A stretch of DNA of 64,000 bases, from contig JACGCK010000149.1 in NCBI GenBank assembly GCA_014925825.1, forward strand, positions 47,856 through 111,855, read 5' to 3'. Source of the DNA: Pholiota molesta. Lineage: Eukaryota; Basidiomycota; Agaricomycetes; Agaricales; Strophariaceae. The position numbers were made by a program, and so were the translations under genes. Of the stretch, positions 23,728 to 33,060 are shown in pieces; the first letter of the stretch is position 1; each line of letters begins with the position of its first letter. The notes below the pieces were generated by a model. That model did not search any database. It worked only from the letters and a program-made list of their open reading frames with translations, and was not told where the DNA came from.

Positions 23728-24783
23728 ATGCCAGCTGCGAAACTGGTCATCTCCCAGCCCACAGCGGCGTTGCCTTCATGCACGCCCAACCTCATGCCGT
23801 TCCACATCAACTACACCGGCCCCGCAGCCGTCTCGGCGTTCATGCGCGCGCGGAAGCTCGTGGTGGAGGAAATAGAGAAGGAGCCCGGCGAGATGGAGGC
23901 GACTAATGAATCTTCAGCTTCAGTGGCGAATAAAGAAAGCCAGGATGGTACTGAAGACATCGAGATGGCGTCCGACGCGCAGGCCGACTCGTTGACGACC
24001 AAATCGAGTGTGGAAGCAACGCCTGCCAGTGCGTTGAGCACAAGCAGCGAGAGCCAGACTACGGTCGTTGCGTCCGAATCCCAAACACCGTCCTTGCTGT
24101 CCGCGTCTTCCTCCTTGGCGACAGTGGCACCGACAACGACACCAACCGCACCACCCATCGAGGATGCTGACAAGCGCTTCGTATCGGCCTTTCGCGGGCG
24201 CACTATACATGGCCTGACGATCGATCTCCCAGCAGGGTTCAGCGGTCTCGTCCTACAAACCGACGACCGGAACCAGGGATCTAGCAAGGGACCCAGTGCA
24301 GCCGCAGACAGTAGAACGACGAACCCGAAAAGCAAAGCAGAGAAAAAAAGCAGCGCGCGGGGGAAAGCGAAGGAGGCGGAAGCGCAGGACGCGCCCAGCA
24401 CTCGACGGCGCGGGCGCCTCACGCGGAGCACACTCCCTTCATCCAGCTCAACGAAGCCGATTGAGGTTCCCGGGGATGACCGGGACGATGAGGTCATGGC
24501 CGACGCGACGGGGCCCGGTACGACGCCCAATGAGGGTGACGATACCGCCGTCCCAGATGCGGCGGGTGACGACGACGCTGCGGCCACTCGCTGCCTCGTC
24601 CCCATGGCGCAGTTCTCTGCCTTCACGCTGTGGTCGGCGGACCGCGTGGTGGATAAGGGGCGGGATGAGTATTACCGTTCTCTTACTGAGTGGGTTGCCC
24701 TGGCGAATGAGGTGCGTGGCGCTTTCTGTGCAATAGTTGATCCTAGTACTGACTACCATACTCAGATTCACCGTGTTGATTAA
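23728..24783 (+). CDS. RNH203: Ribonuclease H2 subunit C
   Basis: Non-catalytic subunit of RNase H2, which removes ribonucleotides from DNA and degrades RNA:DNA hybrids in the nucleus. The start at 23728 gives MPAAKLVISQPTAALPSCTP, then HINYTGPAAVSAFM, the conserved N-terminal strand. A long low-complexity insert follows (about 80 residues, 23860-24150). The triple-barrel core continues with FRGRTIHGLTIDLPAGFSGL (about 24190). A second acidic/Arg-rich insert precedes MAQFSAFTLWSADR and the C-terminal helix LTEWVALANE. A short last exon (24766-24783) encodes IHRVD and stop, after a 54-nt intron. The protein is longer than yeast Rnh203 because of the inserts. An in-frame ATG 93 nt upstream is possible but less likely. 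Confidence 0.82.
   Translation: MPAAKLVISQPTAALPSCTPNLMPFHINYTGPAAVSAFMRARKLVVEEIEKEPGEMEATNESSASVANKESQDGTEDIEMASDAQADSLTTKSSVEATPASALSTSSESQTTVVASESQTPSLLSASSSLATVAPTTTPTAPPIEDADKRFVSAFRGRTIHGLTIDLPAGFSGLVLQTDDRNQGSSKGPSAAADSRTTNPKSKAEKKSSARGKAKEAEAQDAPSTRRRGRLTRSTLPSSSSTKPIEVPGDDRDDEVMADATGPGTTPNEGDDTAVPDAAGDDDAAATRCLVPMAQFSAFTLWSADRVVDKGRDEYYRSLTEWVALANEVRGAFCAIVDPSTDYHTQIHRVD
24712..24765 (+). other. 54-nt stop-free intron near the end of RNase H2C
   Basis: It starts GTGCGT and ends CTCAG. Removing it joins LANE to IHRVD, which matches the family pattern (helix ending LAN-x-IH). Its length is 3n with no in-frame stop, so naive reading-frame prediction would call it coding. Confidence 0.65.
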
Positions 24784-25246
24784 GCTTCGTCTTTTGTATC
24801 TCTGTTCTATTTATCAAGGATCGCTGCTATTGGACTATATGCAAGATTTGATCATTTCGATGTGACGGTGTTGCCCGTTGTAACTTATAATCATCCGAGG
24901 TACATGTACTTCTGCTCTCGTACGCTATTCTATGTAAATTATTATCTTATGAAAATATTGTCTTGCTGTGATGCAAAATCTCAATCATGCCAACGTTTTT
25001 TGATACTTGCACACCGTAAATTTGTTCATTGAGTATCCTACAGTTTCCTAATCGAACGTTGATGAAAAGGCTGTAGGTCGGTGGCCAGTGCAGGAACTAT
25101 TGACATAAGCCAATAGATAAACGAGAAGTATCAAACTATGCATCACTTGATTGGAATATTTAGACATTTGAATAAAAACTTCGACTCCATATATCTGCGT
25201 AAGTCAGAACATGGCTGACTTTTTCTTTAGCCCGACCCGACGCTGA
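24784..25246. other. Convergent 3' flanks, RNase H2C / laccase 1
   Basis: AT-rich 463-bp region between two converging genes. No gene or RNA seen. Confidence 0.4.
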
Positions 25247-27585
25247 TCAGAAAGTTTGTTCGGGCAAAGCATCGTATATTGGGCAGAGATCATCCCAGGC
25301 CGCTAGAGTTGACAATTTCATAAATCAGAACACCACCAAAGGCAGCAAATACGGGAAGATACATACCGGGAGGGTTCAATGTCGCAATCGTGGCAACGTC
25401 CTCGGCCATGACGACCGCGAGACCGCTGAATGCGAAGAAACATCAGGTACAGTTATTGTGTTGTGCCAAAAGCGATGTAACAACTTACAGGTTAAGATGC
25501 CAGTCAATATGGCTATGGGTAGGCGGTCAGCACAAGTAGAACATATACCGGGGGTGAATGGGATACGAACCAATGCATGATCCATGGGCCAGAGTTGTCC
25601 GTTGCGAATCGGATAGTGGTATTATCGCCAGCCACACCAATACTTACGACATCACGTTGGACGGGGTTGACGAAGTTATAGACAGAGCTGCCCGCGCTTC
25701 GGATGACTGAGAATGCATGCTAAGACAGAAACAATTAGAATATAACTGCTCCAAGATCAAGTAAGGCTTACACCGTGAAGATGAATAGGATGCTAAAGAT
25801 TTTTCTTTTTCGTTAGCATACGCAGGTGAGCAAGGAATCCGGGGCGCTTACAGGACTACCGATTGCTCCCCCTGGCATGGAGATCTCGATAACTTTGTTA
25901 CGTGGCAGAACATAGACCGAGCCGCTGGGGAGCAAATCCGTCGCCAACTTTGCTCCACTCATGATTTGAAGAAGCACAGGAACAGACGGAGGAACGAAGG
26001 TGGCATTGTTGACTGTGAATAGCAAACTCGTCAAGTCAAAGTTGATGTCCAGATTGATGTTGACGTCGGCGGCACCAGGGGTGGCCACTCCGGGCGCAGC
26101 AGCGTTCGTCAAGGGATGGAGGTTGGTCTCGATCATGGGGTTTGCGATGGTGGAAGTCGTGGTGGGGTCAGCGTTTGGAGCGCCGAAATATTGCAGGATT
26201 GCAGAGTTGACCCCACCGTCAAAGCCTTGGGTACCGACATTGGGAAGTGAGCGGATCCAGTAGTTGGCGATGGTTTGGTTGGTGTTCAATACGAACGAGT
26301 ACCGCTGGCCAGCAAATATTTGGATAGAATCGACGACGAGGGGTTGATGATTGATACCGTCGACCTCGATGATAGTCTAAACAGTTATAACTTATTAGAC
26401 CACATAGAATCCCCAAGTAGCAAAAATACGCACGAAAGAGTGGCCGTCAATGGAGAAAGTGAAGTTGGGATCACAGGAAATAGACACCAAGCGGAATCGG
26501 TAGCGTTTGTTCGGAAGGACTCTGATCACTGTGAGCGGCACCGTTGGTCCGCCGGTGTATCGGCCAATGCCGTTGATCAAGACGGCGTCCGCCGTTGGCA
26601 CAAGGCCTGCCGAGGGCGCTGGGGTATGGTACCTACAGTTATGAAGGTGAGTAAATGTTAGATATTACAGAGGATTTCTCTCGTACCAATCAGCTAGCGT
26701 GATAACGGTGGTGTCTGTATGGTAGGAAAGGGAGGGAGGCATTAGCGCTCGTGCATTGATCAAGATTGAGACAGGCGCTAATCGCATTACTTGCCATCGT
26801 CAAAATCATACCTGAAAAAAAATAGTTAGATCGAGACCAGTTGAAGCAGCACAATTATTACTTACAAGTTTCGGTTGGGGTCATTCTTGTCGTAAATAAC
26901 CAAGGGACCTCGAAGGCCATCGCAGTATTGCGTGGCTGTGGGCATAGAAACCCATAGTGAGATTCTGAATGGCGAACACAAGAGAAATAGCTTACAGTGA
27001 TGAGAATGGTACCAAAATGTGCCCGCCTGATCGGGGACGCTGAACTGGTATAAAAAGGAATGGCCGGGCGAGATCGGGCATTGATTGACGCCAATGGGAC
27101 CATCAGCCCAGGTGGTACCTTCTTGGAACAGACCATGCCAATGCTATGAGTGACAATGGTCAACAGAGGTGCTGATAGTATCTTCCGAACGGGAAGATAA
27201 TTGTACGGGATACGTACGATACTTGTGCTTGTCAACATGGTAGTATCAGTGAGGTTGTCGATGACATTCAAAGCGAATGTATTTCCCTAACGAGGGGTTC
27301 AGTGAGTCTCTACTAGACGATGGAAAGGCGAGCATACCTTGAAGCCAGTGATCAGTGGTCCCGGAAAGGTTAGGTTGGCTGCGGTCGGTCCAGCCAGTAC
27401 GGTTCTAGCGCGAAGTCGGAGCATCAGATATAAATATCATACTGGCCTAAACGATGAACTTACGAGCGATTGAAGCCATCGGGAAGAATATACTTGTTCT
27501 GGATATAGAGATTGGAGCTAGGTCCTATGGCGCCATAAGCGCCCACAACGACGGAAATGGTGACGAATGCTGTGAGAGAACGCAT
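25247..27585 (-). CDS. Laccase (multicopper oxidase), copy 1
   Basis: Secreted blue copper oxidase that oxidises phenols and reduces O2 to water; roles include lignin turnover and pigment or morphogenesis chemistry. The start at 27585 gives [20 protein letters not shown], a signal peptide. All four copper motifs are present: L1 [10 protein letters not shown] (about 27130), L2 [17 protein letters not shown] split by an intron (26940-27010), L3 HPIHLHGH split near 25785, and L4 [12 protein letters not shown] split twice (25440-25590). The residue ten places after the L4 cysteine is Leu, suggesting a class-2 T1 site of intermediate potential. The C-terminus ends [12 protein letters not shown] with TGA at 25247-25249. 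There are ten or so introns. Sequence and intron layout closely match laccase 2 at 63.3 kb. Confidence 0.93.
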
Positions 27586-27648
27586 GATTTGTCTGGGGCT
27601 ACCAAATGTCAGAGTTGGTATGAACTCTGTCTCGTTTTCCTTGCTCTC

Positions 27649-27657
27649 CTTTATATA
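27649..27657 (-). promoter_or_regulatory. TATA box of laccase 1
   Basis: TATATAAAG on the minus strand, about 65 nt upstream of the laccase start codon at 27585, a suitable distance for a core promoter. Confidence 0.55.
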
Positions 27658-28091
27658 CCATATCGTCTTTCAAGGTACTATCACTTTAATTACGACAGCA
27701 CAAGATTTCTATCCTGTCGTTTGTTCTGCGGACCGTTTGATTGACAATTTTGACCGACTTGTGAGAACAAAATTAGCAGAGATCTTCAAGTTCGTGTTAC
27801 GATCACATTTTACCCTATAGTTACTAAAAAACTTTGACTCCATGAAGCGATTCGATTTCAATTGTTCTGATGAATAGTTGTTTTTGCGATGGCACGGACG
27901 CTTCTTCTTTCCGTCTCAGCTGCCCATATCGCTCGTCCGAAGTTGCGCACATTTCAATCTTAGAGTCTCAAAAGGGCATAGTTAAGGCTCATGTGCCACT
28001 CATCGATTAGGCTTGGCCGCCGATGAGTGTAGGTTATAAACGAGGACCGAATCCCACGTCGTCAAATCATACCTCCCTTCTGATCACTACC
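27658..28091. promoter_or_regulatory. Upstream region of laccase 1 and of the small secreted-protein candidate
   Basis: Divergent upstream region. A TATAAA on the plus strand at 28035-28040 sits 52 nt before the ATG at 28092. I could not confidently assign metal- or xenobiotic-response elements. Confidence 0.4.
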
Positions 28092-28295
28092 ATGCAGTTG
28101 AAGTCCATTGTTTTTTTTGCAACCCAAATCGTGGCCATCTTGGGCCTGGCGGTCAGTATCCCTCATCGAGAAATTTCAGTGCTTTCACATACTGATTCAG
28201 TCCTAGTTGGAGGGCAGGGATGGTCCTGGTTCTGTCCACACAGCGCTCAAGATATACCATACCATTATCAAGGAGTCTCCGTTCCTCGTCGATAG
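28092..28295 (+). CDS. Possible small secreted protein
   Basis: Uncertain. The ATG at 28092 opens MQLKSIVFFATQIVAILGLA, a good signal-peptide-like stretch, and follows a TATAAA at 28035-28040. The simple reading frame stops at 28295. An alternative frame downstream (HTIIKESPFLVDRTSTIVWT) leads to a plausible GTGAGT donor at about 28317 and a Thr/Pro-rich second exon ending at 28432, so the real gene may be spliced and longer; I could not find a clean intron that joins the two frames. No homologous family recognised. Confidence 0.3.
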   Translation: MQLKSIVFFATQIVAILGLAVSIPHREISVLSHTDSVLVGGQGWSWFCPHSAQDIPYHYQGVSVPRR

Positions 28296-28432
28296 AACCT
28301 CTACGATTGTTTGGACGTGAGTAGAGCTCGAAGGTATCATAGAGACATTACTTACTGTCACCCATCAGCGAGGGTACAAGTATTACTACCTCTAGGCCCA
28401 CCGCTGCCCCAACTCCTACAATCGGATATTAA

Positions 28433-29251
28433 TTGAGGAGGTATCATGATGCTCCGTAAGCATAACAGCTTAGTTATCTCGAAGGAAACGGCTGAAGTAA
28501 CTGTAGATGACTCTAGCGAATTTGGCTCAAGTCCATCAAGCGCGCAGCGCGTTGTCTATTTTTAGTACTTTGAGTTATGTAGTACTTGTATTCCAAATCT
28601 GATTATTGAAAATATCGCCGTACTTGTGCCAGAACAAAATACCCAATGAGATACCGATCAACCATAGTTTCACGATAAGCTTATTGGAGAACGAAAGCAC
28701 CGAGTAATCGCCTGAAGACATAAACCCTTGAAAGATAATCTGATTTGCGAGAATTGTGCTGTGAGGCAACTGTGAGGCAAATACTCGCATCCGAGGATCG
28801 CTGAATTGTGCCCTATTGCGGACGAGCTTGGCATCAAATAGAATACGTACCTGAGAGATAGAAACTGTCTAACGAGCACGAGCGAGCACGACGATTGGTC
28901 ATTTACTACTTTTTAACTCCAATCAGTATACGTATCGGTAAGGATGCGCAGCTGGAGACCAGGACGAAAGATGGAAAGATGCATGTGTCAGTGATAGAAA
29001 GAGATCTCGGACCCGAGTCCTCAATGCTCAACCGCTAACGGTTGACAGATTTACGGCCGCCTTCGAAGCTTAAAACACAGTATAATGAAAAGCACACCAG
29101 GTACCGCAATGCGGCGAGTCGCGCGAAAGCTGCATATAGGCGATGGACGCATGCACAGTTAAACCTACCATGTCAATGGAAGATGGGTACAACAGCGCCT
29201 GACAGCTGCGGATAAGTAATATACATGTGCGGTTTTTTAAATGCCGCCTCT
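28433..29251. other. Intergenic with no recognised gene
   Basis: Only short frames are present. A small direct repeat of gagcacgagcgagcacgacg type lies near 28874. Nothing further can be supported. Confidence 0.35.
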
Positions 29252-29788
29252 TCAGCGTGGTAAGTGCGGTGTATCGCTGTTCAAGTAATTGACGCATCGG
29301 ATTGTGTTCATGAAGACTGAAACTGAAGCGCTGAAGGAAGACGGTGAGATAACGGATCGGCGTGTACATAGAGATTGTAATAAAAAAACTAGAAGTTTTG
29401 TTTGAATAAAATTCCTGATACATATAATGATATCTGTTAAGTATTGTAGGATATTCGTAAGTCTTTTCTGGTGGGAACGGTTCACTGATTCCTTCAGTCT
29501 TGGAATCTTAGACACTCCCACACGCCCGAAAGTCGGCGGCGGCCGCGGAATTTTGACACTGTAAACCACAATTTGAAGCATGAGCTCCATTTCTACATGA
29601 CCACTCTCGTCACTCAGAAAGCTTTGACGTATCAGATATCGAGAAGGGACCATGAGAGAGCCAATACCCAAAATGAGAGAGATCAGATGAAAGCCTATAG
29701 AAATGGAGTCGCGAAAAAACCATGCGACTCTCGCTCCCGGGCCGTCTAACAGAATATCGCTCGAGTCAATCGCCTTTACAATCTCCAT
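29252..29788 (-). CDS. Hypothetical protein (weak)
   Basis: An uninterrupted 178-codon frame starting MEIVKAIDSSDILLDG, with one strongly hydrophobic stretch (SIGFHLISLILGIGSLMV) that could be a membrane segment. I do not recognise a family. It could be a real lineage-specific gene, the first exon of a spliced gene or chance. Composition is less skewed than in most shadow frames, which is the only positive evidence. Confidence 0.2.
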   Translation of the reverse strand: MEIVKAIDSSDILLDGPGARVAWFFRDSISIGFHLISLILGIGSLMVPSRYLIRQSFLSDESGHVEMELMLQIVVYSVKIPRPPPTFGRVGVSKIPRLKESVNRSHQKRLTNILQYLTDIIICIRNFIQTKLLVFLLQSLCTRRSVISPSSFSASVSVFMNTIRCVNYLNSDTPHLPR

Positions 29789-30101
29789 TGCACTGGGCTA
29801 GGTACGCGGTGAACCACAAGGTATCTGGAAGAGGAAGACCTAGGACAGATGTGGAATTACTGTATACATCAATTCACGAAACTTCGGACTTGGTTCCAAT
29901 CGTCATTTGACTCCTCTTAATTTCGGTAACTGATAGCTAGTCGGACATAGATGAGAAAGCCGGGTTCAGCGAGAAAACCCAGGTACATATACTATGGCAG
30001 TGGATAGGTGATACCTCTTATTACCAAGTTACTCATCTAATATATGCCCTAGTTAGGCGCTTGTACAGGTATCAAATGGATAACGATTTAACTTACAACT
30101 A

Positions 30102-30450
30102 CTAGTATGGTAGATTCGGTCCCCATTCGTTCCACGCTCCAGCAGCGGTCGGCCACTCGTTCAGACCCCCAGCTCGGATTTCGAAGACGACGTTGACATT
30201 CGGTGCTTGATTGAGGGTTTGTGGAATTTGTTCCTGTTAATTGAGTCTGTGGTTTTTTGTTAGTCTTGAACCCATTGCATACACAGAATGCCGCCCTTAC
30301 CATGCCATCCACTTAACAAAAGGCGTTACAATTCGAGCTCTAATATTGAGCGCTTGAGCATTTGTCAGTTGGATTGAGGCAAGTAAGCTAATCGCCTTGT
30401 GTGTCTTGATTTTGGTGTATACTATGGTCTCTGAAAACTACCTGCAATGA
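30102..30450 (-). CDS. Possible 3' exons of an unrecognised spliced gene
   Basis: Two minus-strand exons read cleanly across a plausible intron. The first ends ARIVTPFVKWM before a GTAAGG donor (about 30302). The second begins after AACAG with EQIPQTLNQAPNVNVVFEIR and ends WNEWGPNLPY with TAG at 30102-30104. A competing frame runs through the same bases into a GTAAGT at about 30097. No start codon was located upstream and no family is recognised, so this is a candidate only. Confidence 0.25.
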
Positions 30451-30641
30451 ATTTAGTTCATTCTTTAAGCTTGGGTTTTGAAATGGAAGATGGTCTCAAG
30501 TCTGGAAAAATAAACTCCACATTCTCTATTGCAAATCAGAAGATGTAATGAATCTTGGAGGCTTTCAATGACAATGAATATATGAGTTTCAACAGTGTTA
30601 CAGTAACAATATAAAAATTAGCAAAATCCAAGCAAAACAGC

Positions 30642-30706
30642 AAAATAAATATTGAGATCCGTAGATCTACCACTCCGGGAAAGCGTGTCATCCTTGTGCA
30701 GGGGCC

Positions 30707-30737
<31 letters not shown>

Positions 30738-30761
30738 TTCGTATGTCACCCCGAAGGGGAC
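30642..30761 (-). ncRNA. SNR6: U6 spliceosomal snRNA gene
   Basis: The minus strand carries the U6 core without interruption: a 5' stem with a UUCG loop (gtccccttcgggg), then ttggaacgataca, the 5'-splice-site-pairing ACAGAGA, agattagcatggcccc and the internal stem-loop bases tgcacaaggatgacacgc. These are diagnostic for U6. The mature RNA is about 100-110 nt. A T-run (atttatttt) ending at 30642 is the likely RNA polymerase III terminator. No intron interrupts the core, unlike in some other basidiomycete U6 genes. No clear downstream B box or upstream TATA was found. The 5' end is placed at 30761 by the stem; the 3' end is approximate. Confidence 0.93.
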
Positions 30762-30869
30762 ATAAGGCAGTACGGAATGTAGAAGCACATCAGCGAAGTT
30801 TTGCATTTTGTTTGGCCTGCGGGGTGAGACTGCACAGCCACTCAATATGTTCCACTGCGCACTACTCTT

Positions 30870-32714
30870 GTGATTGCGGCCTTCACCTCGGACACACCTT
30901 CCAATTCTCCTGCCCACTCGACTGATACAAACTGTCATGGTGAATTCGATTCAAACTTACAATTGCTCATGTATGAATCTGGTTACATCATTCAGACAGC
31001 ATTTGCCACCCCTTTTGCGAACGAGCTCTGCACGAACTATGTTCCTACATCGCAGGACAGAGATCATATCAGAGACATCCTAGTTGAGCCTCAGATACGT
31101 TTGGGAAAGGTGGACAACAAGATCTCCGAGCTTGAACAGGCACTGGAAGCCCTAAAGAAAGGGCGAAAGAACCTAGACGACGAGATACAACAACACAAAC
31201 GTCTACTTTCGCCCATTCGCCGCTTGCCCGACGACATGCTGCGAGAGATATTCTTGGCCTGTCTTCCAGGCACCCACAACGCCGTTATGGACTGTGAAGA
31301 GGCTCCACTTCTGTTAGGCCTTGTGTGCAATCGCTGGAGGCTCTTGGCGTATAGCACGCCTAGTTTATGGGCCAGTCTTCACATCCCACTTCCATCGCTC
31401 CGAGGCATGCCGTACCGAAGTGCAGAAACCGCCAGATACTATGAAGCCTACGATGGCCGCATCGAGAAACATTACACTGCTATACACAATTGGCTTCTTC
31501 GTTCCGGGTCGTGCCCGCTTTCCATTTCGTTCCATACTCCTCTTGACAATTTGGCCCAACTATATGAGGCATATTCTCAAAGATACCTCAACATCATTTT
31601 ACTCTTCTCGAATCGCTGGCATGATTTGGAAATGTCTGTATCTGTCGGCCACCTATCTGACAGGATGGCATCTATACCGACAACATCCGTTCCCATCCTC
31701 ACTCATCTTCGCCTAATATTTTCCAGACGAATATCCAAAGCAGAGTGTGATGCATGGAGAACTAATGGCCTATTACATGCACCGCGGCTCCGTACTTTGG
31801 ACATCAGCTACATCCCCTTCCCACCAAGCTTTGTGTCAGGAAACTCCTGGACTCATCTATCATCACTGAACTTAACTCATGCCTTTCCACCCGCCATTAA
31901 CAAATCCGCTACTATGGAAGAGGCCTTTAGTATTCTCAGCAGATGTCCTAGGCTCATCAATTGCTCCTTGGACATTTCTGATGAATCTGGCATGTGTCCG
32001 ACGGGAACAATATCGCTCCCGTTCCTCAAATCACTGAGCATCTCGGAATCGTGTGGTGCACTTTCGACACTATTTGAATGCTTCAGCGATCTTCCTGAAA
32101 TCCGTGGCATATCTTATCTGTCAAGACTGTGCGCTTCATATAGCCGAACGTCTCCTCTGATCACTCTACTCAATCGCACCAACAAACAGCTGACTTACCT
32201 GTCTATGGATTTCAGTGCTTTCACTCACGCCGACCTCAGCAACATATTCTCGCTTGTTCCAAAATTAACGCACCTCGTTCACGAGAATACCCGTTTTCAC
32301 TCACGATTCCCCTACCAGCTACCTGGTGGTTTCAATGTCGAAAAGGTGTCTCTCGACCTGTTGAGTCCGCTTAGCAGCGGCGAAATGTATTGCCCTCGTC
32401 TGCAAATATTCCACATCAACAAGCAACATCAGCTCAGCGATGCACACCTTCTGTCGTTCCTTCGGAGCAGAATGAGCGCAAGCCAGGCTGCAATTGGGGG
32501 CGTTGAACCACTCAGAGAGTTTCGTACAGCGTTTTCTCGGGCGAAGGAGATGGACATCCAGGCTCAACTCTTGGATTACATTGAAAACGGTCCGTTGAAG
32601 TTATATCTCACCTATCAAACCAAGCGCATGCCTCATTATCCACAATTTAACCCCCGCAACGGCCTGCTGAAGGGGCCAGTCCTAGCCCCTGTTCACATCT
32701 GTCAATGTGTCTAA
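30870..32714 (+). CDS. F-box domain protein, agaricomycete type
   Basis: Probable substrate receptor of an SCF ubiquitin ligase. The single long exon encodes up to 614 residues. The family hallmark is an N-terminal phrase (LCTNYVPTSQDRDHIRDIL), a heptad coiled coil (VDNKISELEQALEALKKGRK) and then the F-box itself (SPIRRLPDDMLREIFLACLP, about 31210-31270), followed by CNRWRLLAYSTPSLWASL. The C-terminal part carries irregular leucine-rich repeats for target binding (RLRTLDISYIP, SSLNLTHAFPP, LKSLSISESCG). The start is uncertain: ATG 30870 is first in frame, and 30969 (MYESGYIIQ) is an alternative. The gene is divergent from the U6 gene, 108 bp apart. Confidence 0.85.
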   Translation: MIAAFTSDTPSNSPAHSTDTNCHGEFDSNLQLLMYESGYIIQTAFATPFANELCTNYVPTSQDRDHIRDILVEPQIRLGKVDNKISELEQALEALKKGRKNLDDEIQQHKRLLSPIRRLPDDMLREIFLACLPGTHNAVMDCEEAPLLLGLVCNRWRLLAYSTPSLWASLHIPLPSLRGMPYRSAETARYYEAYDGRIEKHYTAIHNWLLRSGSCPLSISFHTPLDNLAQLYEAYSQRYLNIILLFSNRWHDLEMSVSVGHLSDRMASIPTTSVPILTHLRLIFSRRISKAECDAWRTNGLLHAPRLRTLDISYIPFPPSFVSGNSWTHLSSLNLTHAFPPAINKSATMEEAFSILSRCPRLINCSLDISDESGMCPTGTISLPFLKSLSISESCGALSTLFECFSDLPEIRGISYLSRLCASYSRTSPLITLLNRTNKQLTYLSMDFSAFTHADLSNIFSLVPKLTHLVHENTRFHSRFPYQLPGGFNVEKVSLDLLSPLSSGEMYCPRLQIFHINKQHQLSDAHLLSFLRSRMSASQAAIGGVEPLREFRTAFSRAKEMDIQAQLLDYIENGPLKLYLTYQTKRMPHYPQFNPRNGLLKGPVLAPVHICQCV

Positions 32715-33060
32715 GTAGTAAACACATTTTGTATTAAGCCTCTCGCGCTACTTATTTAACGATTAGATTTATTAGCTACTTTGCGTTAAATGTTCCATGC
32801 TTCTTTCTCAAACGACAGCGTAGCGCCGACTCCGATTCTTGCCGTCTTAGAGTACTCTGACATGCAGGTAGTACTTAGACAGCATGTCGTTGCTGCGCTC
32901 TTATTTCGTCGACGCGGTGCCGCCGGCGCAGGCGGCCCTGCGAAGGTTATTTACGGATGCTTGGCGTGTTCAGAACTCATTCCGGAACATCGACGATCAC
33001 TGCTTTATTTCATCTTATCACTGCCTGATTCGGGTCTATAAGGGTCTTCAAACCCGTCGA
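32715..33060. promoter_or_regulatory. Mitochondrial carrier 5' flank
   Basis: Intergenic 346 bp between two plus-strand genes. An upstream ATG frame starts at 32888 (MSLLRSYFVDAV) in the same frame as the carrier start and could be an alternative N-terminus, but the 33061 start followed by a clean splice is preferred. Confidence 0.35.

Noticed and set aside
29000..29060. tRNA-like stretch with possible paired arms
   Set aside because: It lacks a proper T-loop consensus and acceptor stem; no convincing tRNA was found anywhere in the window.
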